Assembly: GCF_001039355.2 (NCBI RefSeq)
Contig: NW_019773600.1
Coordinates: forward strand, 39,056 to 64,809
Direction: 5' to 3'
From: Lingula anatina
Lineage: Eukaryota; Brachiopoda; Lingulata; Lingulida; Lingulidae
DNA length: 25,754 nt
Position 1 is the first letter of the stretch. Each line of letters begins with the position of its first letter. Shown piece by piece: positions 1 through 10,195 of this stretch. The notes beneath the pieces were generated by a model. It searched no databases. It saw only the letters and a list, made by a program, of their open reading frames with translations, and had not been told where the DNA came from. The position numbers were made by a program, and so were the translations under genes.

Positions 1-353
1 AAAGGACAAATAACAGTATTATGTTGTCAATAACTAATGTGTTGAGGGTAAAATATTTGTGTGTACAAGTAGGGACCAATCTTTGTCTGATAATTTTCAT
101 TTGATGGTTTATTTGAATTAGTTATGTTACAGTTATTTAAGTCGGCATATACTAATATTTAGTTTCATATTCTTTAATTTGCCATGGGTGTTTCTTTGGA
201 TTTATTATAAGTTTACACATAAGTTTATATATATGCAGTAGAATACCTAACGGGCAAATATGCATTCTTTTCATTTATAAAGTTCCTAATGCTTTGTCAA
301 CTCTTTGCCAAACAAATGGAGAGTAAGTTTTCAAATATCTTATATTAATAGAT

Positions 354-437
354 AAGGGACCATAATATAATAGTTTTTTCATCATTCGATTTTAAGGGAC
401 CACAATAAAATAGTTTTTTTTTTCATACAGTCGATAT
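354..437. repeat. 40-bp imperfect tandem duplication
   Basis: The word AAGGGACCA occurs at 354 and again at 394. Each copy is followed by a run reading roughly TAATATAATAG or CAATAAAATAG and then a T tract and CAT. Two units of about 40 bp can be aligned with a few mismatches. Confidence 0.6.
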
Positions 438-727
438 AAATTTATATTTTATCTTGTCTGAAAAGATTTAGGTCATTGTCTAATAAATATCATTTGATAA
501 AAAGAGAAAAACTATTTTCATTATTTAAAGATACCAACTACAGATTAAATTGAGTTACTTTAAAACAAGAATCTCAAAATATGTTATTCTTTACAAATTA
601 TACATTTATGTGATAATATTTGATTTGATTTGTACATTTAACTCATATGAAATTGACATCACAGCTCCTTAAAATTAAAGAAAACTAGTTGAACAGTGTG
701 AAGAACAATATTTTGGGATATATTTCT

Positions 728-750
728 TGGGAGGGGTGGGGGAGGGGGGT
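728..750 (+). other. G-quadruplex-prone tract
   Basis: Four G runs of 3, 4, 5 and 6 are separated by single A or T bases, which satisfies the usual four-tract quadruplex pattern on the plus strand. The surrounding sequence is strongly AT-rich, so the tract stands out. No function can be read from it. Confidence 0.6.
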
Positions 751-988
751 AATACATCCATGCCAGTGAAAGGGGCAAAATGGGCCATGTTCTATGCTCT
801 TAGCAGGTAGATAGTGTGTGAGAGATATGGTGGATGCCAGGTTCTCAGTGTCAATATTTTTTGGATCAAATTGTTCAAGGCATAAAATAATACAATTATT
901 AAGTCTTTCATGTCAGAATTCATTATCTGTGGTGTAATAAAATGGATGAACTGATAGGGTTTCCTCAGCATATTTTCCTCCCTTTTTT

Positions 989-1006
989 GGGGGTGGGGGA
1001 GGGGGT
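989..1006 (+). other. Second G-rich tract
   Basis: Three runs of five Gs separated by T and A lie about 250 bp from the first tract and share its GGTGGGGGAGGGGG word. With only three long runs it is a weaker quadruplex candidate than 728-750. Confidence 0.5.
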
Positions 1007-1239
1007 GAAGGATGACAATGGAACAAAGAAATAAAAAAAAATTCAATATATTGAATGTAAGCTCCATTTATTAGAGGATAATACATAAAATTAATTCATA
1101 ATCAACTTATTATCATAATAATTGCTATTTAAAAATCCTTTCTTATTTCTTATTTTTACCATTTAGAAGCTAGAGATAAACTTCTGATTTATCCAGTTGT
1201 GAGGTTTAAAGGTAAAATTATTAACTTTAATACTGGACA

Positions 1240-1349
1240 CTGACGTACAGAATTCCAATGTTTCATCCTCATCCCAGGGACTTCTTTAGGAAACTATTTC
1301 CTGGAGATGTCCCTAGAATGATGATTAATGTCAGAATTCTGTACGTCAG
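1240..1349. repeat. 110-bp foldback palindrome
   Basis: The ends CTGACGTACAGAATTC (1240-1255) and GAATTCTGTACGTCAG (1334-1349) are perfect 16-bp inverted repeats. Pairing continues inward with mismatches, notably AGGGAC...AGGAAA on the left against TTTCCT...GTCCCT on the right, leaving a short apex near 1295. It could be a tiny foldback transposon (MITE) or the template of a hairpin RNA. No clear target-site duplication flanks it. Confidence 0.7.
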
Positions 1350-3132
1350 AGAAGCAGTCTATGTGCAAACTTGTGATGTATAAGCAATTTAGAGAAAATA
1401 ATCAAATAATGTAATTTATGCTTTAAGAAGAGACAATAAAAACAATTAATCTAGATAGAATATACAAGAATATAGGTAGAATACAGAGAAGGAATAAACC
1501 TGTGATAGTTATTGTCTTTATCTTTTGTTGTTATGCAAGGTTGTAAATACAAGGAAGTTATTTTTTTCATGTTATTTATTAACTACTTTCCAATTGGTTC
1601 CCATGCCACCATCTTTTCACTTCTGTGTCTACCTCATGCATTCTCTAGCAGCTTTCTCCCATTTACATACATGCAGTTTAGTCATAAATGTAAGCATATC
1701 AAGCAACTCAGTTCCTGTACAAAGCACTACCCGCTCCTTATTCACTCGTTTCTGACATGAAACCGAAAATATAACTCAAAGGAAGATAAATTGATAACTT
1801 TTTGGAAAATATGTCAGTTCGTACAAATTGGCATTTACACTCTTTGTGTGTGGCCCAAGAGTCTATATATATATATCATTTCTTATTCTATTATGACAAT
1901 AACCTGTGACTCTCTTATTTCAGCTCAGACACATTTTCATTAAACATTTTCACTATTTCACGTGTCATTTAAGATATGTAGTAGGAATGTTTTACATGAA
2001 TCAATAGGGCGGCATTCACCACAACTGCGACCAGTGCATCGTTGATGATGAAGTACCTGTTCATTTAATATATTTATCCACACTGTAGTGCTCCCTTTTG
2101 ATGGCTATAGTAGAAACAATTGTTTATATCAAATTCAATCCAAGTATAAAACTATACCAAGAAATAAATTAGTCACAAAAATGTGAAAATTTCCCTTATT
2201 GCATATGTAATCAGTTTCATGTCATCATTGTTATAAAAATATATAGTGTTTATATACCAATAACTTTCTGATGAAATATTGATAACTGATAATCATAAGA
2301 TTGATAAACTAAATATAGACATATTTATACATAAATACCTCACATATTTAATATTCATTACACAATACCTAATGTGACATAATTACCAGGCCCAATATGA
2401 TGACTCAAATTTAACAAATTTAATGTTCATTGCCACAAAAATAAAAGGACTTGCATTTGGAAAAGTTCACTACACTCTGCATTCTGAATTAACAGTTCAG
2501 TTCCATATTATGTCATATTCGTCCTTCCAGACAGTGTTGTCATGCGCCATTCATTTTTGAATGGATAATTGTCTTATTTGCATATGGCGGCGCATGTATA
2601 GATAAATGTTCACAGTTTTCTGTTTATCCATGAATTTCAAATGTCCATTGTCTCCGTATAGTATATGCAAGGGAATGACACAGAAATGCATGTCAAAGGA
2701 AAAACTGAACTATATACATATATCTTAGTTATCTTCAAAATTCAATACAGTTATGGATATCAGGCAAAGTTGTAGTGTGTAATGGTATAATTCATGCAGA
2801 AGTTAATGATAACAATTATGCATGTACATAATTGTATATGCACTGTCAACAGTGTTTGACATTGCAAAGAGGTAGTGGGTGAAATAAAACGGGTATTCTT
2901 ATCAACAGAATTATAATGCATCATCTGAAATTATTGAAGCAGTAAGTTTAGGAACCCCTTAACGGAAATAAACTGTAATAATGCTAAGTATTGCCTGAAA
3001 TTAAAGAGAATGTCATGTAAGACAAGTGTCATATTCTGTAAAAGAAATAAAAAGAAAGAAAATCTCATAATGACAGATATTAAAATTGAAAGAGTAGACA
3101 AACGAAGAAATATTTATTCACTGGGCACATTC
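1350..3132. other. Non-coding stretch
   Basis: Reading frames here are short, lack plausible protein composition, and have no convincing splice partners. A small imperfect hairpin at 2541-2596 is listed separately. Nothing else supportable is visible. Confidence 0.6.
2541..2596. repeat. Small imperfect inverted repeat
   Basis: CATGCGCCAT (2541-2550) is matched on the opposite arm by ATGGCGGCGCATG (2584-2596), with a 3-bp insertion in the right arm. Inside lies a second short palindrome, CATTC...GAATG. The GC-rich arms contrast with the AT-rich flanks. It may be a small transposon remnant or a cruciform, and I cannot distinguish these. Confidence 0.4.
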
Positions 3133-3419
3133 ACTTGGCACTGAATGATCCTGAATTCACCAGTATATCCGACCACACTACCTGTTTTCAAGGTGTGCGT
3201 CAGTATATATGTGCTTTGAAGTATCAGATGCGACACCACTCTTGCCTAGAACACAATGTGATAGTGGTGATTCTCAGCGGGGTCGGAAAGTAGTGCATCT
3301 CATCCGAAAATTTATTCAGGGGTATGATACTGTGAAATGCGTACTGACACACACCTAGAAAACCGGTTGACTAGTGTGATCAGATCTACCGGTGAATTCG
3401 GGATCATTCAGTGCCAAGT
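3133..3419. mobile_element. 287-bp foldback MITE
   Basis: The left end, ACTTGGCACTGAATGATC followed by CTGAATTCACC, is repeated in inverted orientation at the right end with one mismatch over 29 bp. Imperfect pairing continues inward: CACACTA, GTTTTC, AGGTGTG and GTCAGTA all recur in order on the opposite arm, so the arms run to about 80-90 bp each. The element is far too short to encode a transposase. No target-site duplication is evident, so the superfamily cannot be assigned. Confidence 0.75.
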
Positions 3420-5189
3420 CTGGTATTTGGGTAGGCCTGAATGTAAACAAAAGTAAATTCATACAACAAACATATGATGTATAAAAATATTAATAGTGTT
3501 TACATTTTGTTTAAAGTATCAGGCATCAGAAAATATTCATGCAGACACTTACAATGTATATCCGTTAAACAAAATAAACATAAAGGTGGTACATTTGACA
3601 AGTCTAAAAGCAATTCACATTATTTCTTGTAATCAGTACTTCCCTTTGTCTGACATGATCAATATGGGAATTCCTATCAGTCATGTTAGCAGGAAAAAAC
3701 ATGAATGCTGTACACCCATTGGATCATTCTGGAAAAGACTTAACGTACATGTTTAAAAACAAATGTCAGTAACAATGAAATTTGATTGCACCTTTTAAAA
3801 TCCACATAACAGTATAATGGCGTCATTACCTGCATGGACTCTACATGTACATCTTAATTTTATCTGATAAAAATATGACTTAACCACATTAACTACACTG
3901 TGCTGTCTGTCTTACGAGTTATTACTTTCAATTGCATCTGTGAGTTTTATTAGGCATGTTATCTGCTTTTAATTATTCTATTATAGCCTTGTTGAGGTTT
4001 TCAATTGGTACCGAAGTATTCTAATCATAAGGAAATCCTCTCCAGTCTGTTTCGCCTTTTTTTTCTGACTTGACCTCATAAGACCTTTTCTACTTCAAAT
4101 ACTTCATCTGGGGTTTGGGATAAATTTGCTTGTTCTTCAGTCTCATTTTCCAACTGCTCTTCATTCTGACTCTGTGCTAAAACTAGCACTGGGAAAATCT
4201 TGCAGTTTTGCATCATCAATACCAGTATTTCAGTATCTGGAAGTCTCATTTTCTCATTTACATAGGCTATCTTTTGAGCAACATTTAGTTTCTTAATCAA
4301 ATTTTGAACATGATAATTCATTAACAGAGATTAATATCACTGGTGACAGAAGGGCTAGACAGAACTTTGTACTTTTAACTTGTCTGAAATAACAAGTACG
4401 TAAGCAAATAACCTTCTAGATGGGGTGATTTTCTTCCTTTGGGAACATATACATGATGTAAAAAACATGAGTTTTTACATGGTCTTCAATCTCTAACAAC
4501 AAGCACCGAGCTTCTTTCTTACTAATTAAGTGAAAGTTAGTTTGATATCAAGTACGCAATAATTGACAGAAGGTTCTTAGCTTCATGTTGGAGTTTTAGC
4601 AATTTCCCCTTGGAAACCAATAACAGGTAATCTTGACATTTGACTAAAAATCTCTTCTCCTCACCTTCCCTTAAATTGCTAGAATCATTCTACCCTTAAC
4701 TGATTTGTTGGCACTCTCTTTCATTCAAATCTGAATCAATCTCTGTGCTTAGTTTTAAGTTTTTTTAAGTCTAATTCTTAATCATGGTTTTCCTTGTTAT
4801 ACAGGTTGTACGGGTGATTTTTTTCCTTTCAGTTCAACTGTAAATTTGTAAGAGGACCCAAGTCGATATCCATGGAAATAATCTTTTTTGTGACAATAGC
4901 TATTTAAGGGTTAAGTGGTCTGTAATGACTTTGAATTATGAATGCCAAAGGAAGATACCAAAATATTTTAGGTGTGATCTCTCAACTGCTAGTCATAAAG
5001 GAAGGCATGAAGAAAATGTTGAAATATTCCTAAAACATAAGTGTACTACATGTTTTCACTGCATGCATTATATTCTCTGCAGTAGAAGTTTCTAAATAGA
5101 AGCTTGGATTCAATGTTCTGCAGTTAAATTTGTTCATCTCTTGAGAGATTTGATTTTGCCATCTGATGAAAAGTTAGGACAGCCTAGCT
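3420..5189. other. Non-coding stretch downstream of the repeat gene
   Basis: This stretch lies 3' of the Death-domain/repeat gene. It holds one doubtful minus-strand reading frame (4076-4321, listed separately) and possibly very weak traces of array-like sequence near 5060-5120. No firm polyadenylation site or second gene was recognised. Confidence 0.5.
4076..4321 (-). CDS. Unrecognised 81-residue reading frame, doubtful
   Basis: This ATG-started minus-strand frame is preceded in frame by a stop (TAA, then TCT CTG TTA ATG). The product is charged and protein-like: a basic N-terminal part (NLIKKLNVAQKIAYVNEKMR), a short hydrophobic centre, and an acidic glutamate-rich C-terminus (QLENETEEQANL, EVFEVEKVL). 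I recognise no family. It lies 1.5 kb downstream of the repeat gene on the same strand. It could be a small gene, a terminal exon or a fossil. A CACCAG acceptor-like site lies just upstream, but the frame is closed between that site and the ATG. Confidence 0.25.
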   Translation of the reverse strand: MNYHVQNLIKKLNVAQKIAYVNEKMRLPDTEILVLMMQNCKIFPVLVLAQSQNEEQLENETEEQANLSQTPDEVFEVEKVL

Positions 5190-5795
5190 GTTATGAGATG
5201 TTCTTATCCTTGGCCAACATATCAATTCTGGATTCGATGCCTCACTTGAAGCAGTTGACAAAAATGACTTCATTATCAACTATGCTGGAATCCAATTGTC
5301 AATTTTGCTGAGGACTTTGTTTTCTGCACCATATCCAAACACAGGGTCCTCTCTGCTGCTCTCAGAGTTCTGGTTGCTTCTAATTGGGATTGTAGCTGTT
5401 GAAGCCTGTTGTGCCATGTGCCTACATCCTTGGCTAAAATCCATACACACTGTATGTTCTGCTTCTGTGGTGTTTGGATTTGTAAAGAAATACTTTAATA
5501 ATGTCTCAGCATTTCTTTTAATATTGATGAAAGAGTTACAATATTCTATTCAATATGACATCATATTTAAGAAAAAATGTCCTTTTTTGCTGTAGTAGTG
5601 GATGGCCTGATATGTGCTAATCTTTGACTAAATTCTCCATGCACAGTGTACGCTGTCCCTCTGTAGTGTTTGGGTTTTCAAGGAAATAGTTTAGTAATCT
5701 GTCAACATTTTTTTTTACTTTTGGCATTCCAAAAGTTTCTATTTTCTTTTGCATATTGTAAACATGTTCATGAAGATATATCCCCTCTTTGGCTG
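5190..5795 (-). pseudogene. Decayed repeat units beyond the present stop codon
   Basis: Minus-strand sequence immediately 3' of the stop still matches the 78-residue repeat in pieces. LLNYFLENPNTTEGQRTLCM runs into an in-frame TAG. ETLLKYFFTNPNTTEAEH runs into a 2-bp deletion where the functional units read CMEILAKD. A further piece reads ATRTLRAAERTL, and another resembles LAKDKNIS before a stop. At least three units are broken by frameshifts, stops and an internal deletion. This section is either 3' UTR derived from old coding repeats or a pseudogenised tail; the second reading follows from the frameshifts seen in unit 14. Confidence 0.75.
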
Positions 5796-8700
5796 TCAGT
5801 GTTCTGTTTGTGTGAATTTAAGAACTGTTTTAGCAGAATTTGCTGATATGAATCTATCCTTGGCTAAAATCTCCATACACAGTGCATGCTCTCCAGCTGT
5901 AGTATTTTTGTTTGCAAAGAAATACTGTGATAACATTTCAGCATTTCCTCTGCCTGCACTCAAGCAGCCTCCATGTTTGACTGCATGTTGTGACAGTACT
6001 TTTAGGAATGATGTCCTCTCTGCTGCTGACAGTGTTCTTGTTGTGTGGATCTTGTAGAACTGTTGTAGTAAATATCCTGATGCGTTCTTAACCTTGACTA
6101 AAATCTCCATACATGTTATATGCTCTGCCTCTGTAGTGTCTGTGTTTGCAAAGAAATAATGGAGTAACATATCAGCATTTCCTTTACCTCCTCTCAAGCA
6201 GTCTCCATGTTTTACTGCATTTTGTGAAAACACTTTAAGGAATAATGTCCTCTCTGCTTTTGACAGTGTTTTAGTTTTGTGAATATTGTAGAGCTGTTGT
6301 AGTAGATGTTCTGATGTTCTATTATCTTTGGCTAAAATCTCCATACACAGTGTATGTTCTGCCTCTGTAGTGTTATTGTGGGCAAAGAAATACTCTAATA
6401 ACATCTCAGCATTTCCTTCAGCTGCACTCAAGCTGCTCCCATGTTGTATTGCATGTTGTGACAACACGTCCAGGAATGATGTCCTCTCTGCTACTGTCAG
6501 TTTTCTAGTTATGTGCATCTTGTAGAACTGTTGTAGTAGACCATCTGATGTATATGTATCCCCAGCTAAAATCTCCATACACAGTGTATGCTGTCCCTCT
6601 GTAGTGTTTCGGTTTTTAAGGAAATAGTTTAATATCTTAACCCAATGAGACTCGAAAAAAAAAAAATAGTTTCTATGTTGTTTTGTATGTTGTGACCATA
6701 TGTTCAAAAACAATGTCCTTTGTGCCACTGTCAGTGATCTGGTTGTACAATCCCTCTGGATCCTTTGTAGCAAGCCTTTTGATGTATCCTTATCCTTGGC
6801 TAAAATCTCCATACATATTGAATGTTCTGCCTTTGTAGTGTTTGTGTTTGCAAAGAAGTACTGTAGTAACATCTCAGCATTTGCTTTATGTGTATTGCAG
6901 CAGCCACCGTGACGCAATACATAGTGTGACAGTACTTCAAGGAAGAATGCCCTCTCTGCTGCTGACAGTGTTCTTGTTTTGTGAATCTTGTACAACTGTT
7001 TAAGTAAATGTATTGATGTGTACTTGACCTTTGCTAAAATCTCCATACACAGTGTATCTTCTGCTTCTTTTGTGCCTGCATTTGCAAAGAAGTACTTAAG
7101 TAATATTTCAACATTTTCTTTGATGGCAGTGAAGCAGCTCTCATGCTGTCCTGCATGATATGACAGCATATTTATGAATAATGTCCTCTCTGCTGCTGAC
7201 AGTGGTCTGGTTGTGTGAATTTTATAGAGCTGTTCGAGCATGCTATCTGATGTATTCTTATCCTTGTCTAAAATTTCCATACACTTTGCATGCACTGCCT
7301 CACTTGTGTTTGCAAGGAAATACTGTAATAACATCCCAGCATTTTCTTCAGCTGCACTCGAGCAGCTCCCATGTTGTATTGCATGTTGTGACAACACTTC
7401 CAGGAATGATGTCCTCTCTGCTGTTGTTAGGGTTCTGGTTGTGTGAAACTTGTAGAACTGCTGTAGTAGATGTTCTGATGTGTCCTTATCCTTAGCTAAA
7501 ATCTCCATACACAGTGTTTGTTCTGCCTCTGTGGTGTTAGTGTGGGCAAAAAAATGTTGTAATAAGATCTTAGCATTTCTGGCTCGACTATGTTCTTTTT
7601 CTTCATACCTTCTCCAGCACCTTTCATATTGTTCTGCATGTTGTGATAACACTTCCAAAAACGATTTCCTCTCTGCTGCTGACAGTGGTCTGGTGGTGCA
7701 AATGTTATAGAGCTGTTCAAGCATGCTTTCTGATATGTGGCCATCCTTGGCTAAAATCTTCATACACAGTGTATGCTCTGCCTCTGTAGTGTCAGTGTGG
7801 GCAAAGAAATACTGTAATAACATCTCAGCATTTCCTTTAACTGCACTCCAAAAAGTCCAATGTTGTACTGCATGTTGCGACAACACTTCCAGGAATAATG
7901 TCCTCTCTGCTGCTGACAGTGTTCTAGTTTTGTGAATCTTGTAGAACTGTTGTAGTAGATTTTTTGATATGTTTTCATCCTTAGCTAAAATCTCCATACA
8001 CACTGTGTGTTCTGCTTCTTTGGAGTCTGTGGCGGTAAAGAAACACTGCAATAACATCTCAGCATTTGCTTCACATGTATCCCTGCAGCCTCCATGCCGT
8101 ACTACAAAGTGTGACAGCACTTCAAGGAAGAAAGTCCTCTCTGCTGCTGACAGTGTTCTTGTTTTGTGAATCTTGTACAACTTTTTAAGTAGTTGTATTG
8201 ATGTGTACTTGACCTTTGCTAAAATCTCCATACACAGTGTATCTTCTGCTTCTTTTATGTCTGTGCTTGCAAATAAGTAATTAAGCAATATATCAGTATT
8301 TTCTTTGATGGCAGTAAAACAGATCTCATGCTCTTCTGCATGATATGACAGAATATTCGTGAAAAATGTCCTCTCTGCTGCTGACAGTGGTCTGGTGGTG
8401 TGAATTGCATAGATTTGATAAAGTAGATGGTCTGATGTGTATTCATCCTTGTCTAAAATTTCCATACACAGTGTTTGCTCACCCTCTGTAGTGTCAGTGT
8501 AGACAAAGAGATACTGTAATAACATCTCAGCATTTCCTTTAGCTTTACCCCTGCATTTTCCATGTTGCACTGCATGTTGTGATAACACTTCAAGGAAAAA
8601 TGTCCTCTCTGCTGCTGTCAGGGGTCTGGTTATGTGAATATTGTAGAACTGTTGTAGTAGATGACCTGATGTGTCCTCATCCTTGGACAAAATATCCATG

Positions 8701-10195
8701 CATGTTGTATGCTCTGCTTCTGTTATGTTTGTGTTGACAAAGAAATGTTGTAATAACATTTCAGCATTTCTGGCTTGACATTGCTTATCTAAAGACCAGC
8801 TCCACCATCTCCCATGTTGTTCTGCATGTTGTGACAACACTTCCAGGAATGATGTCTTCCCTGCTGCTGACAGTGTTCTGGTTATATGAATATTGTAGAA
8901 CTGTTGTAGTAGATGTTCTGATGTGTACTTATCTTTGGCTAAAATCTCCATACATGCTGTATGCTCTGCTTCTGTAAATTCACGGTTGGTGAAAAAGTAT
9001 TCCATCAGAAGTTTTGCATTTCCTTCACTAGCATGCCAACATAGTCCATACTTTTTTACATGTTGTGACAGCACATCCAAATGTAGTGTCCTCTCTTCTG
9101 CAGACAGAAACAATTGTTGTTTAGTTTTTGATATGTGGAGCTTGTATAGCAATTGAAGCACAAACTCCGAGACAGCTCTTTTTTTGGACAACATTCTGAT
9201 ACATTCCCTTAATGTATCAGGTTGTTGTCCACTGTGGTCAACAAGGATTTTCTGAATATCAGTACCTTCTTTACAATTTCCTATGATGTTGTATAGAAAT
9301 CTAGTGATTGTCTCTATATTGTTACCAAATGTTTCATCCTTCCATAATTGTTCTGCTACAGATTTTTGGAGCTGGTTGCTTCCGCATAAAACTCTTTCCA
9401 GCAACTTGTGACCAGAAAAATCACAATAGATGCTGAGGAAGGCTTTAGAAATAGGTGCCCAATCTTTCGGTCTTGTAGTGGGAGATAAAATTGCCCAGTT
9501 TTTAGTGAACAAAGAAGGGTTTTGTACAGTAGTGTTTTCAAATATTTTTATCAGTCTATCTCTTAACATTCCGCGTGTCAGCATTTTTACCCTAGGTTTT
9601 CTTGAATATGCATGCTTCATAAACTTTTCCTTGAGGTGTTTGCACTGCTTGGCATTCTCCTCTCCCCTACACCCTAAATATAAAAGTTCAGTTGCAAGCT
9701 TTTCTTGATGAGCCATGCTAAGGTTGGCCAATTTTTCAGGTGATGTCTCAACTATGTGGTAGATCTCTTCTATACTTGTATAGTTGATAGTGCCTGCCAT
9801 GAGCAATGACTGCAGTCTGTCTGCTGTTAAACTGGCTGTTTCAATATCACTGTGAGGATATGCCTCAGAATCTTCAATGGACGTTTCTCCATCCTGTTCT
9901 TCAATTATTGAATCAGCATCATATGTGTCTTTGGAGTTGACTGAGGTACAGTGACTACTAAGACCTAAATCAAGTGCATTGCCCCCTTTACCTTTCAGGC
10001 TAGAACTTTGCTCTTTATCTTCTTTCGGCAAGCTGCAGTTGTGCTCTCCATCCATGTCATCATCCCCATCATCATCTTTTTTGGGATCATAATCAACGGC
10101 ATCAAATGGTTCCTTATTAGAATCAACTTGGCATCTCACTATGAGGTCATGACAGATGGGTAGCCCTTCCATTTGCATAATGTCACAGAGGGTTT
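5796..10195 (-). CDS. 4.4-kb terminal exon encoding leader and repeat array
   Basis: The acceptor CATCTTCTTTCAG at 10196 has a good pyrimidine tract, and its phase completes a GAA codon with the preceding exon, giving QPAFAETLCDIM. The frame stays open upstream of this acceptor, but the splice fits better than a start there because no ATG precedes it. The exon encodes an acidic stretch (KKDDDGDDDMDGEH), a helical leader of about 300 residues, and the repeats. It ends at a TGA in unit 14, in a stretch that aligns with other units only if a 1-bp insertion and a 2-bp deletion are assumed, so the stop looks secondary. Confidence 0.85.

Larger units (their letters stand above)
1..1239. other. Gene-poor AT-rich stretch
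   Basis: No reading frame here looks like protein and no exon with good splice signals was seen on either strand. The notable contents are a 40-bp tandem duplication at 354-437 and two G-rich tracts at 728-750 and 989-1006, listed separately. The rest is unstructured AT-rich DNA. Confidence 0.7.
5900..8975 (-). repeat. Array of 13 full 234-bp coding repeats
   Basis: The units begin at TEAEHTLCMEILAKD-like words and repeat every 78 residues. Consensus landmarks are CMEILAKD, LLQQFYKIH, TRTLSAAERT, FLEVLSQHA and NAEMLLQYFFANT. Each unit can be drawn as four amphipathic helices. Ten units are exactly 78 residues; unit 1 has 84 and unit 6 has 85 because of extra residues before ARNA, and unit 7 has about 76. 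A more diverged copy (LLYKLH...AEERTLHLDVLSQH) precedes unit 1, and a truncated fourteenth unit follows unit 13. I recognise no named repeat family; HEAT- or TPR-like solenoid folds are possible. Confidence 0.9.

Noticed and set aside
1512-1760. Two overlapping plus-strand frames of about 80 codons
   Set aside because: Low-complexity composition rich in F, L, S and H from AT-rich DNA, no splice support, and two frames open at once.
4076-4321. The 81-residue frame as the terminal exon of the Death-domain gene
   Set aside because: The frame is closed between the nearest acceptor-like site and the ATG, and the upstream gene already ends at 5796.
5296-9156. A series of plus-strand open frames of 60-100 residues, each containing words like LAKISIHSVCSASVV
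   Set aside because: They recur with the 234-bp period and are antisense shadows of the minus-strand repeat array, not genes.
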